This document shows positions 6,501 to 13,758 of a stretch of DNA of 21,005 nucleotides, one piece after another. The notes beneath the pieces were generated by a model. The model made no database searches, had not been told where the DNA came from, and saw only the letters and a list, made by a program, of their open reading frames with translations. Source of the stretch: Candidatus Uhrbacteria bacterium (GTDB lineage Bacteria; Patescibacteriota; Patescibacteriia; 2-12-FULL-60-25); assembly GCA_023246415.1 (NCBI GenBank), contig JAHFIK010000014.1:1-21005 (forward strand), given 5' to 3'. Made by a program: the position numbers and the translations under genes. The first letter of the stretch is position 1, and the number at the start of each line of letters is the position of its first letter.

Positions 6501-7493
6501 ATGCAACGACTATCACAAACGATCTCCGATCTCTTCCCAACGGGCAAGGGCCTGCTTGCCGCAGATGAAAGCACGGGGTCTGTCGGAAAGCGACTCACGC
6601 CGATCAAGGTGGAATCAACGCCTGAAAATCGACGACGATTTCGCGAGCTTTTTCTGTCGGCGCCAGGGGCGGAACAGTACATGAGTGGCGTCATTTTGGT
6701 CGATGAAACGTTGCGACAATCATCATCTGATGGTGTTCCGTTTGCGAAGGTCCTCGCCGATCGTGGAATCGTGCCGGGGATCAAAGTTGATGGCGGGTCA
6801 AAGCCCCTGCCCGGATTTCCAGATGAAGAGGTGACCGAAGGGCTGGATGGACTCGCGGCGCGGCTTCAGGAATATGCGTCGCTTGGCGCACGGTTTGCGA
6901 AATGGCGGGCGGTCATCCGGATCGGCAAGGGGATTCCAACGTCCGTCTGTATTGAGACGAACGCACTCCAGCTCGCGCTCTATGCTGGCCGGTGTCAGGA
7001 AGCGGGGATCGTTCCGATGGTCGAGCCTGAAGTGCTCCTGGATGGGGCGCATACTATCGCAGATGCGGAGCGGGTGACGACGGATGTGCTGAAAACGCTC
7101 ATTGCAACGCTTGAAACGCATCGTGTTGATCTGGCGGGAACCATCGTGAAAACGAGTATGGTCGTACCAGGGAAGGAGTCGGGGACGCTCGCGACCCCGG
7201 AACAGATCGCCGAAGCGACCACGCGTTGTCTTCGGTCAGCTATTCCGAAGGGGGTTGGTGGGGTTGTTTTCCTCTCCGGCGGCCAGACCTCTGAGCAGGC
7301 GACGTTAAACTTGAACGCGATTGCAAAACTCGGTCCGTTTGAATGGCCGCTCACCTTCTGTTACGCTCGAGCCCTCCAGTATCCGGCCACAGATCTCTGG
7401 GCAGGGAAGGATGAGAACCTTGCCACAGCACGTGCAGCATTCATCGAACGGCTCAAGGCAAATGCTGCCGCATCAACGGGGAATTTCTCATAG
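6501..7493 (+). CDS. fda: Class I fructose-bisphosphate aldolase
   Basis: The 330-residue enzyme cleaves fructose 1,6-bisphosphate into two triose phosphates in glycolysis and joins them in gluconeogenesis. It is of the animal-like class I type (PF00274). The active site is recognisable: D22 in AADES, K95 in GIKVD, K134-W135-R136, E175 in VEPE, and the Schiff-base lysine K217 in TIVKTSMV. Length is close to normal. The open frame extends upstream to 5922, but that part is antisense to another gene and crosses the palindrome. The ATG at 6501, directly before MQRLSQTISDLFPTGKG, is the natural start. No Shine-Dalgarno sequence is visible. The pyrD gene follows after a short repeat-filled gap and may be co-transcribed. 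Confidence 0.95.
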   Translation: MQRLSQTISDLFPTGKGLLAADESTGSVGKRLTPIKVESTPENRRRFRELFLSAPGAEQYMSGVILVDETLRQSSSDGVPFAKVLADRGIVPGIKVDGGSKPLPGFPDEEVTEGLDGLAARLQEYASLGARFAKWRAVIRIGKGIPTSVCIETNALQLALYAGRCQEAGIVPMVEPEVLLDGAHTIADAERVTTDVLKTLIATLETHRVDLAGTIVKTSMVVPGKESGTLATPEQIAEATTRCLRSAIPKGVGGVVFLSGGQTSEQATLNLNAIAKLGPFEWPLTFCYARALQYPATDLWAGKDENLATARAAFIERLKANAAASTGNFS

Positions 7494-7496
7494 ACT

Positions 7497-7556
7497 CGTT
7501 GCGTCCATGCTCGGCCGACCCGACGCAACGACGTCCGACGCAACGACGCAACGAAC
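7497..7556. repeat. Unit-built repeat between aldolase and pyrD
   Basis: CGTTGCGTC (7497-7505) is complementary to GACGCAACG, which occurs at 7522-7530 and 7537-7545, followed by another ACGCAACG unit ending at 7553. It starts three bases after the aldolase stop codon and ends at the pyrD start codon, filling the gap. Confidence 0.8.
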
Positions 7557-8669
7557 ATGATTCTCACTCGTCTCCAGCACGCGACATACAAACGACTGCT
7601 CAAGCCAGTCTTGTTCATGATGGATCCAGAATTTGTTCATCGTCGGTTTATTGCGGTCGGATATCTGCTTGGATCGAATCCTGTGACGCGATGGATCCTG
7701 AGCGTCTTCCTCTCCTATCGACACCCGTCGCTTGAGCAAACGATTTGCGGACTCCGTTTTTCGAATCCGGTCGGGCTTGCGGGCGGGTTTGATAAAGACG
7801 CGTATCTGATGAAGATTCTTCCATCTGTTGGATTTGGGTGGATGGAAATTGGATCTGTCACTGCACGTCACTGTGCCGGAAATGCCGGGAAGCATCTGTG
7901 GCGGTTGCCGAAGTCCAAGGGGATTGTCGTCCACTATGGATTGAAGAATAATGGCGCGGCATGGATCGCACATCGGCTCTCAAAAAAACGCTACGCCATC
8001 CCGCTTGGATTGAATGTCGCACGAACGAATGATGAAGAGGCATCGGCCTCAGATCTCGCCGGAATTCGGGATTATATCGCCACGCTGTCGACGTGCCCGG
8101 ATGTTGGAGACTATGTGACATTGAACGTGAGTTGTCCAAACTCATGTGGCGGTGAAACGTTCCTTGAGCCGCATCGTCTTGATCAGCTTCTGACTGCCGT
8201 GGATGGGCTCAAGATTTCAAAACCAATCTTTCTTAAGATCGCGGCGGATCTTTCAACCACGGAGGTTGATGCGATCCTTGAGGTTGCGGATCGTCATCGG
8301 GTGGATGGTTTTATTTTTTCAAATTTGACGAAGAACTATCGCGCGGCAGGGATCGTTCCTTCTGAGCTGACGCCGGAGATGAAGGGGGGGATCAGTGGGA
8401 AGCCAGTCGAGGCACTCTCGAATGCGCTCATCGCGCATGTCTTTAAGCAGAAAGGAACAAAATATGTGATCATTGGGTGTGGCGGCATTTTTAGTGCCCA
8501 GGATGCCTATGGCAAGATTCGGGCCGGTGCCTCGCTCGTCCAGCTTATTACGGGGATGATTTTTGAGGGCCCTCAGCTCATCGGGGAGATTAATCGAGGG
8601 TTGGTCGATTTGTTAAAAAAAGATGGTTTTTCCTCTCTTTCTGAAGCGATTGGGGCTGACGTGAAATAA
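7557..8669 (+). CDS. pyrD: Dihydroorotate dehydrogenase, class 2-like (quinone type)
   Basis: The 370-residue protein oxidises dihydroorotate to orotate in pyrimidine synthesis. The N-terminal helical extension with MMDPEFVHRR (21-30) is the membrane-associating part typical of class 2 enzymes. The FMN barrel shows NPVGLAGGFDKDA (70-82), GLKNNGA, LNVSCPNS (189-196), and near the C-terminus GCGGIFSAQDAYGKIRAGAS with LITG. The base position, serine in E. coli PyrD, is C193 here, as in class 1 enzymes. The electron acceptor is inferred to be quinone from the extension alone. No other pyrimidine gene is in the window. It lies 63 bases downstream of the aldolase, with no promoter of its own that I can see. 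Confidence 0.92.
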   Translation: MILTRLQHATYKRLLKPVLFMMDPEFVHRRFIAVGYLLGSNPVTRWILSVFLSYRHPSLEQTICGLRFSNPVGLAGGFDKDAYLMKILPSVGFGWMEIGSVTARHCAGNAGKHLWRLPKSKGIVVHYGLKNNGAAWIAHRLSKKRYAIPLGLNVARTNDEEASASDLAGIRDYIATLSTCPDVGDYVTLNVSCPNSCGGETFLEPHRLDQLLTAVDGLKISKPIFLKIAADLSTTEVDAILEVADRHRVDGFIFSNLTKNYRAAGIVPSELTPEMKGGISGKPVEALSNALIAHVFKQKGTKYVIIGCGGIFSAQDAYGKIRAGASLVQLITGMIFEGPQLIGEINRGLVDLLKKDGFSSLSEAIGADVK

Positions 8670-8695
8670 ACGAGGCACAGGAAGGTTAATCCCCC

Positions 8696-8724
8696 TTGAC
8701 ATTTGGGGAAGTTTTTGTAATAGT
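8696..8724 (+). promoter_or_regulatory. Strong sigma70-type promoter for the 362-residue unknown protein
   Basis: TTGACA (8696-8701) is followed after 16 or 17 bases by TAATAG/AATAGT (8718-8724). The mRNA would start near 8730, giving a leader of about 42 bases that ends in the Shine-Dalgarno sequence GAGGT (8762-8766). Confidence 0.65.
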
Positions 8725-8771
8725 CGGATCCGGCATCGCCACGCCGATTGTTCATTTGAAAGAGGTGTATT

Positions 8772-9860
8772 GTGGCAATATACAACGTTGAAAGCTTAGA
8801 AACGCCGCTCTTGTTGGTTCCAGCACTCACGTTCGTGGATTCGGATCAGGGACTTGCCTACGTCAGATCAAACCCGCTCCTCCGCCATCTCCTTGAAACA
8901 GAGGGCGGGATCATTCGGGTCGGATCGCGTCTGTTTATTCCCTACGGGAATCCCATCGAAACGAGTTTGTTCACCGATACGACGATCACCCGACGGATTC
9001 GCGAAGGACACGTTGTCCTGAGTGATCGCGGAACGATTCTTCCGGACGGGGCATCAAATACGTGTCTCCTCGTGGATGGGAAGCAGTCCTATCATTACGG
9101 AGAGAAGGTCAACGGGAAATATCCGATGCTCTGGTATCGTGCGGTCGAAGGCGCATACGATGCCTATACCGCCTGGCTGAATGCAGGCGCGGTTCCGTTT
9201 AGTCGCGCCGTGTGGACACTCCGATCGACACAGCGGAATGCGCGGATCCTCCGGCGCATCTATTCGGCACGTGCAGGCATGGGAGCCAGCTTTGCTAGAC
9301 GTCCGCTCATCAGTGAATTCGGGGTCATCACCGGATACGAGGAGACGCTTCTCATTGTCCGATTTAAGATCCGACGCACCGATGAACGGGAAGTTTTGGA
9401 AGTCAGCGTCTCGCGTCGCACGGCTCGGGTGGGATTGCAAGAACGGCGTATTCCATCGCCGAACGTGTTCGATCAGGCGGATCGGAGGAATTTGTGGCTG
9501 GCACGGACGATTCAGCCAGCCATTCAGGGGTTTATAGAAACCGCCGTCCTCCATCGTCCGGACTTCGAGCAACGACGGAATCTGTTCCAGGGCCAGCTTA
9601 GACAGATGAAGCTATTCGGCGCCGCGTTTCGGGAGCGCATTGATCGACTCGACGATTGGCAGGACGCCCTTCGTCTCGTGCAAGAGCCATGGCAGCTCGC
9701 GTTGGTCGTTGAGGCCTACTGCGGTGAAGCGTTTTGCGCACATGCGGGCATCATGGATCCGGAGCCGCAACGCGTATCGCGGATGCTTCATCAGTTCACC
9801 TGCGGGCCTCGACAACGAGAGGATCTTCTCACAATGGCACAGGTCTACGGTCTGATCTAA
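8772..9860 (+). CDS. Protein of unknown function, 362 residues
   Basis: I do not recognise a family. The GTG start is supported by AGAGGTG at 8761-8767 and a TTGACA promoter. The protein is soluble-looking and basic, with no signal peptide or membrane helix. The N-terminal 130 residues look mixed alpha/beta (RVGSRLFIPYGNP; GHVVLSDRGTILPDG; YHYGEKVNGKYPMLWYRAVEGAYDAYTAWL). The middle is arginine-rich (RSTQRNARILRRIYSARAG). The C-terminal third is helical with many charged residues and two close cysteines in YCGEAFCAHAG. It is a one-gene unit between its own promoter and a strong terminator, which suggests independent and possibly high expression. A nucleic-acid role could be guessed from the basic stretches, but nothing in the sequence proves it. 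Confidence 0.85.
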   Translation: MAIYNVESLETPLLLVPALTFVDSDQGLAYVRSNPLLRHLLETEGGIIRVGSRLFIPYGNPIETSLFTDTTITRRIREGHVVLSDRGTILPDGASNTCLLVDGKQSYHYGEKVNGKYPMLWYRAVEGAYDAYTAWLNAGAVPFSRAVWTLRSTQRNARILRRIYSARAGMGASFARRPLISEFGVITGYEETLLIVRFKIRRTDEREVLEVSVSRRTARVGLQERRIPSPNVFDQADRRNLWLARTIQPAIQGFIETAVLHRPDFEQRRNLFQGQLRQMKLFGAAFRERIDRLDDWQDALRLVQEPWQLALVVEAYCGEAFCAHAGIMDPEPQRVSRMLHQFTCGPRQREDLLTMAQVYGLI

Positions 9861-9893
9861 CCGATCGATCGTTTCGATACACCTCGACTCCGT

Positions 9894-9941
9894 AAAAAAA
9901 AGCAGCGCCAGCAGCAATGTCTGGCGCTGATCTTTTTTTTT
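9894..9941 (+). terminator. Intrinsic terminator of the 362-residue protein gene
   Basis: CAGCGCCAG (9903-9911) pairs with CTGGCGCTG (9921-9929), followed by TCTTTTTTTTT. A run of eight A before the stem could let it also work on the minus strand. Confidence 0.93.
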
Positions 9942-9982
9942 AAAAAAAAACGTGCAGGGGCGGGGCCGGGCCCCGCCCCTGC
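9942..9982 (-). terminator. Very GC-rich intrinsic terminator of the glycerol kinase gene
   Basis: GCAGGGGCGGGGC (9954-9966) pairs perfectly with GCCCCGCCCCTGC (9970-9982) across a 3-base loop. On the minus strand it is followed by ACG and nine T (A-run 9942-9950). The stem begins two bases beyond the gene's stop codon. Confidence 0.93.
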
Positions 9983-9983
9983 G

Positions 9984-11165
9984 TCAGGAGGAGTCACGGA
10001 GGAGAAGCGCCACGCCTAACGCCGTTCCATCGTACGTCGCGAGCGGCCGGATACGGATCCCCGAGGCGTCTTCCTGGAAGATCGCGAGATTCGGGTCTCG
10101 GGTGATGCCGCCGTCAATCACGATCTCTTTTGGTTTGACCGGGAGGCGTTTTACATACCGATTCACCTGACGGCTAAGATCGTGAAGATAGATTTCCAAT
10201 TTTTTTGGCGACGAGAGTCGTTTGGTGACTTCCGGTCCGCTGACCGTGACCTTTCCTTCCAGGGCATAGGCCGTGCCGCCATCTGTGGGAACGAGCGTTG
10301 TAAAAAAGGGGGCGCGAAGCGAACAGGTGGTTCCGAGGAGTTGCATCACGAATGTCCCGGTCCCATACGTCACTTTTGTCGTGGCACGCGGTGTCTGAGA
10401 GGATGTGATTGCGGCGTACAGACTGGATTGCTGATCACCGATGACCGCACGAACAGGGATCGAGCGACCGATCACCTCAGAACGGAGCCATCCAAATTCT
10501 GCGCGTGAGGGATAGACTGCTGGAAGAATACGTTCAGGGATATTGAAGATCGTGCAGAGCTTCGGGTCCCAGGTTTTCGTGCGAATATTGAAGAGGAGCG
10601 TACGAGCGGCGTTTGTTTCATCCGTGACGTGCGGCGCGTGCTCGCAGAGATGTGTGAGGAGCCATGAATCCACGGTGCCAAACCGAAGTCGTCCAACATC
10701 AGCGAGCGTTTGCGCCCCAGGAACGTGCGTAAGGATCCATTCGATTTTTGATGCGGAAAAATAGGGATCAAGCGAGAGTCCGGTTTTTGTTCGGATCTCA
10801 TGCTGGTGCCGGGCCCGGCGTGATGTGCACACGTGCTTTGTCCGCCGATCTTCCCAGACGATCGCCGGGTAGATGGGGGTGAGTGTGTTCGCATCCCACA
10901 GGATGGTCGTTTCGCGTTGGTTTGTGATTCCTAGTGCGGTGATGCGCGAAACAGGAATGTGGCTTTTTTTGACCGCGTCACGCAGGACTTGGATGCAGGC
11001 CTTGAGGAGCAGACGGGGATCTTGTTCGACCCAGCCAGATTTTGGCGAGGAGACCGGATAGGCACGATAGGTTTTTACGATGGCCTCGCAACGATCATTA
11101 AAGACAAACGCCTTTGTTCCAGTCGTTCCGACATCGAGGACGAGCGAATACCGTTTGGCTGACAT
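9984..11165 (-). CDS. glpK: Glycerol kinase-like FGGY kinase, shortened
   Basis: The 393-residue protein (numbered from the ATG at 11165) matches glycerol kinase, which phosphorylates glycerol with ATP. It shows DVGTTGTKAF (11-20), GWVEQDP (44-50), GITNQRET (79-86), WEDRRT (104-109), GLSLDPYFSASK (129-140), the base D244 in GDQQSSLY, and near the end IDGGITRDPNL with TALGVA. Glycerol kinases are about 500 residues. The missing part is in the C-terminal domain: after LEGKVTVSGPEVTKRL the block around VPAFSGLGAPYW is absent and the sequence moves directly to the DGG region. The frame is unbroken, so this is a compact form rather than an obvious pseudogene. A longer frame begins at 11276, but an extended -10 TGCTACGAT ends seven bases before 11165, which supports the shorter, probably leaderless start. 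Confidence 0.85.
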   Translation of the reverse strand: MSAKRYSLVLDVGTTGTKAFVFNDRCEAIVKTYRAYPVSSPKSGWVEQDPRLLLKACIQVLRDAVKKSHIPVSRITALGITNQRETTILWDANTLTPIYPAIVWEDRRTKHVCTSRRARHQHEIRTKTGLSLDPYFSASKIEWILTHVPGAQTLADVGRLRFGTVDSWLLTHLCEHAPHVTDETNAARTLLFNIRTKTWDPKLCTIFNIPERILPAVYPSRAEFGWLRSEVIGRSIPVRAVIGDQQSSLYAAITSSQTPRATTKVTYGTGTFVMQLLGTTCSLRAPFFTTLVPTDGGTAYALEGKVTVSGPEVTKRLSSPKKLEIYLHDLSRQVNRYVKRLPVKPKEIVIDGGITRDPNLAIFQEDASGIRIRPLATYDGTALGVALLLRDSS

Positions 11166-11172
11166 GCACGAT

Positions 11173-11181
11173 ATCGTAGCA
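11173..11181 (-). promoter_or_regulatory. Extended -10 promoter of the glycerol kinase gene, leaderless start
   Basis: TGCTACGAT on the minus strand ends seven bases before the ATG at 11165. It lies in the 49-base gap behind the Gmad2 gene. Confidence 0.55.
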
Positions 11182-11214
11182 GATTCGCGTGATGCGCCGT
11201 GAATCTGTACTTGA

Positions 11215-11760
11215 TTAGAATGTGACCGGAATGCGGAGCGATGCGTCGTGTTCCGGGAGGCCGGATGGATTGTCACGATGAAGGATCAGGACGCCTGTTG
11301 GGGTAGCTGGTGCTGAGAACGTCAGTGTTGCACGAAATGGAACGAAGTCCGTCGTCATCCAATCCGCTTCCGCCTGCGCAACGGTGTTCGCGATTCGTTT
11401 TCCGTTCGCATCTTGGAGCTCAATCGGGAAGCTCGCTTCAAAGAACCAGTTCCCGCGGGCTTCGCCCATCACCGTGATCGGACTGCTGATACGCGTCTTT
11501 GCGGTTGGCGTTGTGACGTGGATCGTGTCGCTCGTTGAGCTTGTGGAAGGGGAGGTGTCTGTTGAGGGGAGCGATGGTGATGGCGAGGGGTGTTCGAGGA
11601 GTGGCGGCTTCGCGGCTGGTTGCGTCGGGAGATCCTCCTGAGTCGTGGTTAGCCCCGTTTCGAAATCTTTTGGTGCAGTGATCAGACGAACAACGCCAAG
11701 GAGGATGACGAGCACAACAACGATGGAGGCAATAAGGAGTGTCCACTGGGCGGGTTTCAT
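11215..11760 (-). CDS. Membrane-anchored Gmad2 (immunoglobulin-like) domain protein
   Basis: Numbered from the ATG at 11760 (181 residues), a membrane helix at about 7-27 is followed by a Pro/Ser/Thr-rich linker (about 34-78) and a Gmad2 immunoglobulin-like domain (79-181). The domain shows SSPITVMGEARGNWFFEASF, then ELQDANGKRIA, then DWMTTDFVPFRATLTF and LILHRDNPSG. This domain is common in CPR surface proteins of unknown function; the protein is expected to face outward. Reading frames exist from 11787 and 11778, but the -10 element TGTTAGGCT ends eight bases before the ATG at 11760, so this start is preferred and the mRNA would be leaderless. Glycerol kinase follows 49 bases downstream. 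Confidence 0.83.
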   Translation of the reverse strand: MKPAQWTLLIASIVVVLVILLGVVRLITAPKDFETGLTTTQEDLPTQPAAKPPLLEHPSPSPSLPSTDTSPSTSSTSDTIHVTTPTAKTRISSPITVMGEARGNWFFEASFPIELQDANGKRIANTVAQAEADWMTTDFVPFRATLTFSAPATPTGVLILHRDNPSGLPEHDASLRIPVTF

Positions 11761-11768
11761 ATGCAAAG

Positions 11769-11777
11769 AGCCTAACA
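11769..11777 (-). promoter_or_regulatory. Extended -10 promoter of the Gmad2 gene, leaderless start
   Basis: TGTTAGGCT on the minus strand ends eight bases before the ATG at 11760. The alternative ATG at 11778-11776 overlaps the TG of this element. Confidence 0.48.
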
Positions 11778-11825
11778 TTTTTAGCAACGTGACGCTAGCA
11801 AGCCATCAAAAGCGGCCTGCGCTCG

Positions 11826-11852
11826 CAACTCTTAACTCTTAACTCTCGAGTA
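11826..11852. repeat. Short 7-base tandem repeat
   Basis: AACTCTT, AACTCTT and AACTCTC follow each other and end in CTCGAG. It is the same unit as the right arm of the element at 3160-3294, here without a long partner arm. It lies between the Gmad2 start and the terminator of the PsbP-like gene. Confidence 0.7.
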
Positions 11853-11866
11853 TCTGTTGTTCGATC

Positions 11867-11900
11867 ATAAAACGGATCCGCTTTAGCGGATCCGTTTTAT
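11867..11900. terminator. Bidirectional terminator after the PsbP-like gene
   Basis: A perfect 15-base stem (11867-11881 with 11886-11900), loop TTTA, has GCGGATCC at its base-paired core and TTTTAT or ATAAAA at both ends. On the minus strand it follows the gene ending at 11917. Confidence 0.85.
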
Positions 11901-11916
11901 CGATTTCCAATCGTTG

Positions 11917-12645
11917 TTATTTCTTCGTTGACGTTGCGGCGGCCTGTGTTGAGGTTGCGCTGAACGGTTCTTCTGACATGACGAACGACTTGATGATTTC
12001 ACGGGCGGTCGCTTCATTTACCGTGTAGACGTCTGCCGGGGCGGCATAAGCGATGGAGTGGAGGTACGCCTGGTTCGGATGTGTGAGCACGATCTGGAGC
12101 TGCTTAAACGGGGTTCCGTTTACATCGAACTGCGCGAACCACTGAACGCCCTTGACGTTCTGTCCTTTTGACGTGGTGTACGCAATCGGTGCTTCTTCGC
12201 TGACCTGCGTATTCTTCCCCTGGAGTGCAAGTTGTGTCTTCAGATCGCTCGATGCGGCGTTGACATCTGCATAGACGCCTGCGGTTTTGGTGGTCAGGAG
12301 GTTCTGGATCACGATGGTGGCACCTGTGGCCGTTGAACCTTGTTTTCCGGTAAGGATGACGGACTTCGTTCCCTTATCCGTTTTTCCAATAATCCAACTG
12401 TCTGGGAACATGATGGCATAGCCCATGCCTGGTTCCGCATAGGTCTGCGTCAACTTATCGGCAGGGAGTGGAGTCGCGGCGCTTGGCTTCTTTGCAGTGG
12501 CGGCGACATTATTCAGGGCCTTCGTTTGTTCGTTCTTTGCCTGTTGCGTGACTTGGACATACGCAGCAATTGCGATGACGGCAATGAGGACGATGGCGAT
12601 TCCTCCGTAGAGGTAGACTTTCTGTTTCGGCATGGCAAATGGCAT
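11917..12645 (-). CDS. Membrane-anchored PsbP/Mog1-like domain protein
   Basis: The 242-residue protein has an N-terminal membrane helix (about 9-31), an Ala/Lys/Pro linker and a C-terminal domain of about 150 residues (TYAEPGMGYAIMFPDSWII, later IVIQNL, FAQFDVNGTPFKQLQIVL, and NEATAREIIKSF) that follows the PsbP/Mog1-type pattern seen in many CPR surface proteins. The short tail is Ala/Thr/Ser-rich. Function is unknown and the outer orientation is inferred. An extended -10 TGCTATAAT lies 31 bases upstream of the ATG at 12645, so this gene has a leader of about 25 bases but no Shine-Dalgarno sequence. A second ATG at 12633 (MPKQKVYLY) is an equally good start for the membrane helix. Confidence 0.78.
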   Translation of the reverse strand: MPFAMPKQKVYLYGGIAIVLIAVIAIAAYVQVTQQAKNEQTKALNNVAATAKKPSAATPLPADKLTQTYAEPGMGYAIMFPDSWIIGKTDKGTKSVILTGKQGSTATGATIVIQNLLTTKTAGVYADVNAASSDLKTQLALQGKNTQVSEEAPIAYTTSKGQNVKGVQWFAQFDVNGTPFKQLQIVLTHPNQAYLHSIAYAAPADVYTVNEATAREIIKSFVMSEEPFSATSTQAAATSTKK

Positions 12646-12676
12646 AACGTTGAAATGGAGAATTGAAGTAGTTTCG

Positions 12677-12685
12677 ATTATAGCA
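12677..12685 (-). promoter_or_regulatory. Extended -10 promoter of the PsbP-like gene
   Basis: TGCTATAAT, a perfect extended -10 element, sits in the 57-base gap behind the PP2C gene. The predicted mRNA start is near 12670. Confidence 0.65.
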
Positions 12686-12702
12686 CAATGAATAACGGTT
12701 CT

Positions 12703-13626
12703 CTAGGGAGCGGGCGGTTGCTGAGATGGTGTCTGAAGATCTGTGATCACAACGGTGATGTTGTCGCTGAAGACTTGTGATGCAAGCCACTGTTTAAGTA
12801 ACGCATTCGCATCTTGTGCGGTTCGGCTTTGCGCAAGAATTTCATCAATCATATCTGCATGATTTGAATGGCGTGCAAATTCCCAAAAGCCGTCTGTTGC
12901 CACGATGAGAAATTTATCGGATGCCTCAAACGTGCCGGACAGCATTTCGGGTTCATGGCTCACAATGGGTTCCATGGAAGTGTGCCCAAGCGATTTTGAA
13001 ACCTGCATCCGTTTTCGATCAATGAAGACGCCACGCTGGGACGTACCGGGTGCCTTCACGCCAATCATGAGCTTTGGATCACCGAGATACTGATTGAGAC
13101 GTTTGGTTTCTCCGGGGTGCACATCGAATTCATGCGGGAGATTCAGGACCTCGAGCCGCCGCTGATTGCTAAAGACGGCTGCCGCGGAATTTCCCACCCA
13201 TCCGATCAGGTAGTCTCGACCACGAATGAATGCGGTTGTAAGTGTGGATCCGGTATCGTCCGACGGGGATTCGATTCCGCTGACGATTTTTTCATGGACG
13301 TTCTGAAACGCCTGATCGATAAATGCGTCGTTGATCCGTGACGTTTCAAAACCCGCCGTCGCCGGATCTTGATTTGCATAGAGGACAGCGTGTAACGCTT
13401 CATGTGCCGCGCGTCGTCCGTGTGGGCCGTGTCCATCCGCAACCGCAATCCCGAGAATTTTTTCATCCCCGCGTGCGATTTCGATGATTTGATGCGCATC
13501 CTGCTGTTCCGGCCGGGTGCCAAGGAGCTCGAACGATGCCGTCCGCATCAGAGGGTCTTTTTCTGAGGCGGGCGGACTGACCTGGTCCGGACCAGGGACG
13601 TGCCCGGGCATGGAAGGCTCCTTCAT
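12703..13626 (-). CDS. PP2C-family protein phosphatase
   Basis: The 307-residue protein is a soluble PPM/PP2C serine/threonine phosphatase. Metal-binding positions are kept: D43 in RPEQQDAH, D64-G65 in VADGHGPHG, D245 in VATDGFWE and D288 in SDNITVVI. TGSTLTTAFI (125-134) is also typical. Two usual motifs are altered: VGDSRA reads VGNSAA (144-149), and SRSLGD reads SKSLGH (210-215). These are not the main metal ligands, so activity is still likely. The first 27 residues are Pro-rich and probably disordered. No Ser/Thr kinase is nearby. A -10 box TATCAT ends eight bases before the ATG, so the mRNA is probably leaderless. The PsbP-like gene follows 57 bases downstream. Confidence 0.92.
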   Translation of the reverse strand: MKEPSMPGHVPGPDQVSPPASEKDPLMRTASFELLGTRPEQQDAHQIIEIARGDEKILGIAVADGHGPHGRRAAHEALHAVLYANQDPATAGFETSRINDAFIDQAFQNVHEKIVSGIESPSDDTGSTLTTAFIRGRDYLIGWVGNSAAAVFSNQRRLEVLNLPHEFDVHPGETKRLNQYLGDPKLMIGVKAPGTSQRGVFIDRKRMQVSKSLGHTSMEPIVSHEPEMLSGTFEASDKFLIVATDGFWEFARHSNHADMIDEILAQSRTAQDANALLKQWLASQVFSDNITVVITDLQTPSQQPPAP

Positions 13627-13634
13627 AGGGATTT

Positions 13635-13640
13635 ATGATA
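13635..13640 (-). promoter_or_regulatory. -10 box of the PP2C gene, leaderless start
   Basis: TATCAT on the minus strand ends eight bases before the ATG at 13626. There is no TG extension and no clear -35 box. Confidence 0.42.
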
Positions 13641-13674
13641 CGATACGCTGGTGGTTCTAATTGCGCTAGTCCGC

Positions 13675-13703
13675 TTGACGATTTGTTGAGCTCTATGGGA
13701 TAA
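13675..13703 (+). promoter_or_regulatory. Possible upstream promoter of the rmlC operon
   Basis: TTGACG (13675-13680) and GGATAA (13698-13703) are 17 bases apart. It would give a leader of about 50 bases before rmlC. Confidence 0.3.
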
Positions 13704-13744
13704 GGTCTAGCAATATCACGTTTATTCACTGCATTGCTCAATTC

Positions 13745-13750
13745 GATTAT
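13745..13750 (+). promoter_or_regulatory. Possible -10 box just before rmlC, leaderless start
   Basis: GATTAT ends eight bases before the ATG at 13759, the same distance as in other genes of this window. The box is weak. Confidence 0.35.
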
Positions 13751-13758
13751 CTTCACGT

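Noticed and set aside
11215..11276. Overlap of glycerol kinase with the Gmad2 gene
   Set aside because: It arises only if glpK starts at 11276. The promoter at 11173-11181 and the family N-terminus (DVGTTGT) support 11165.
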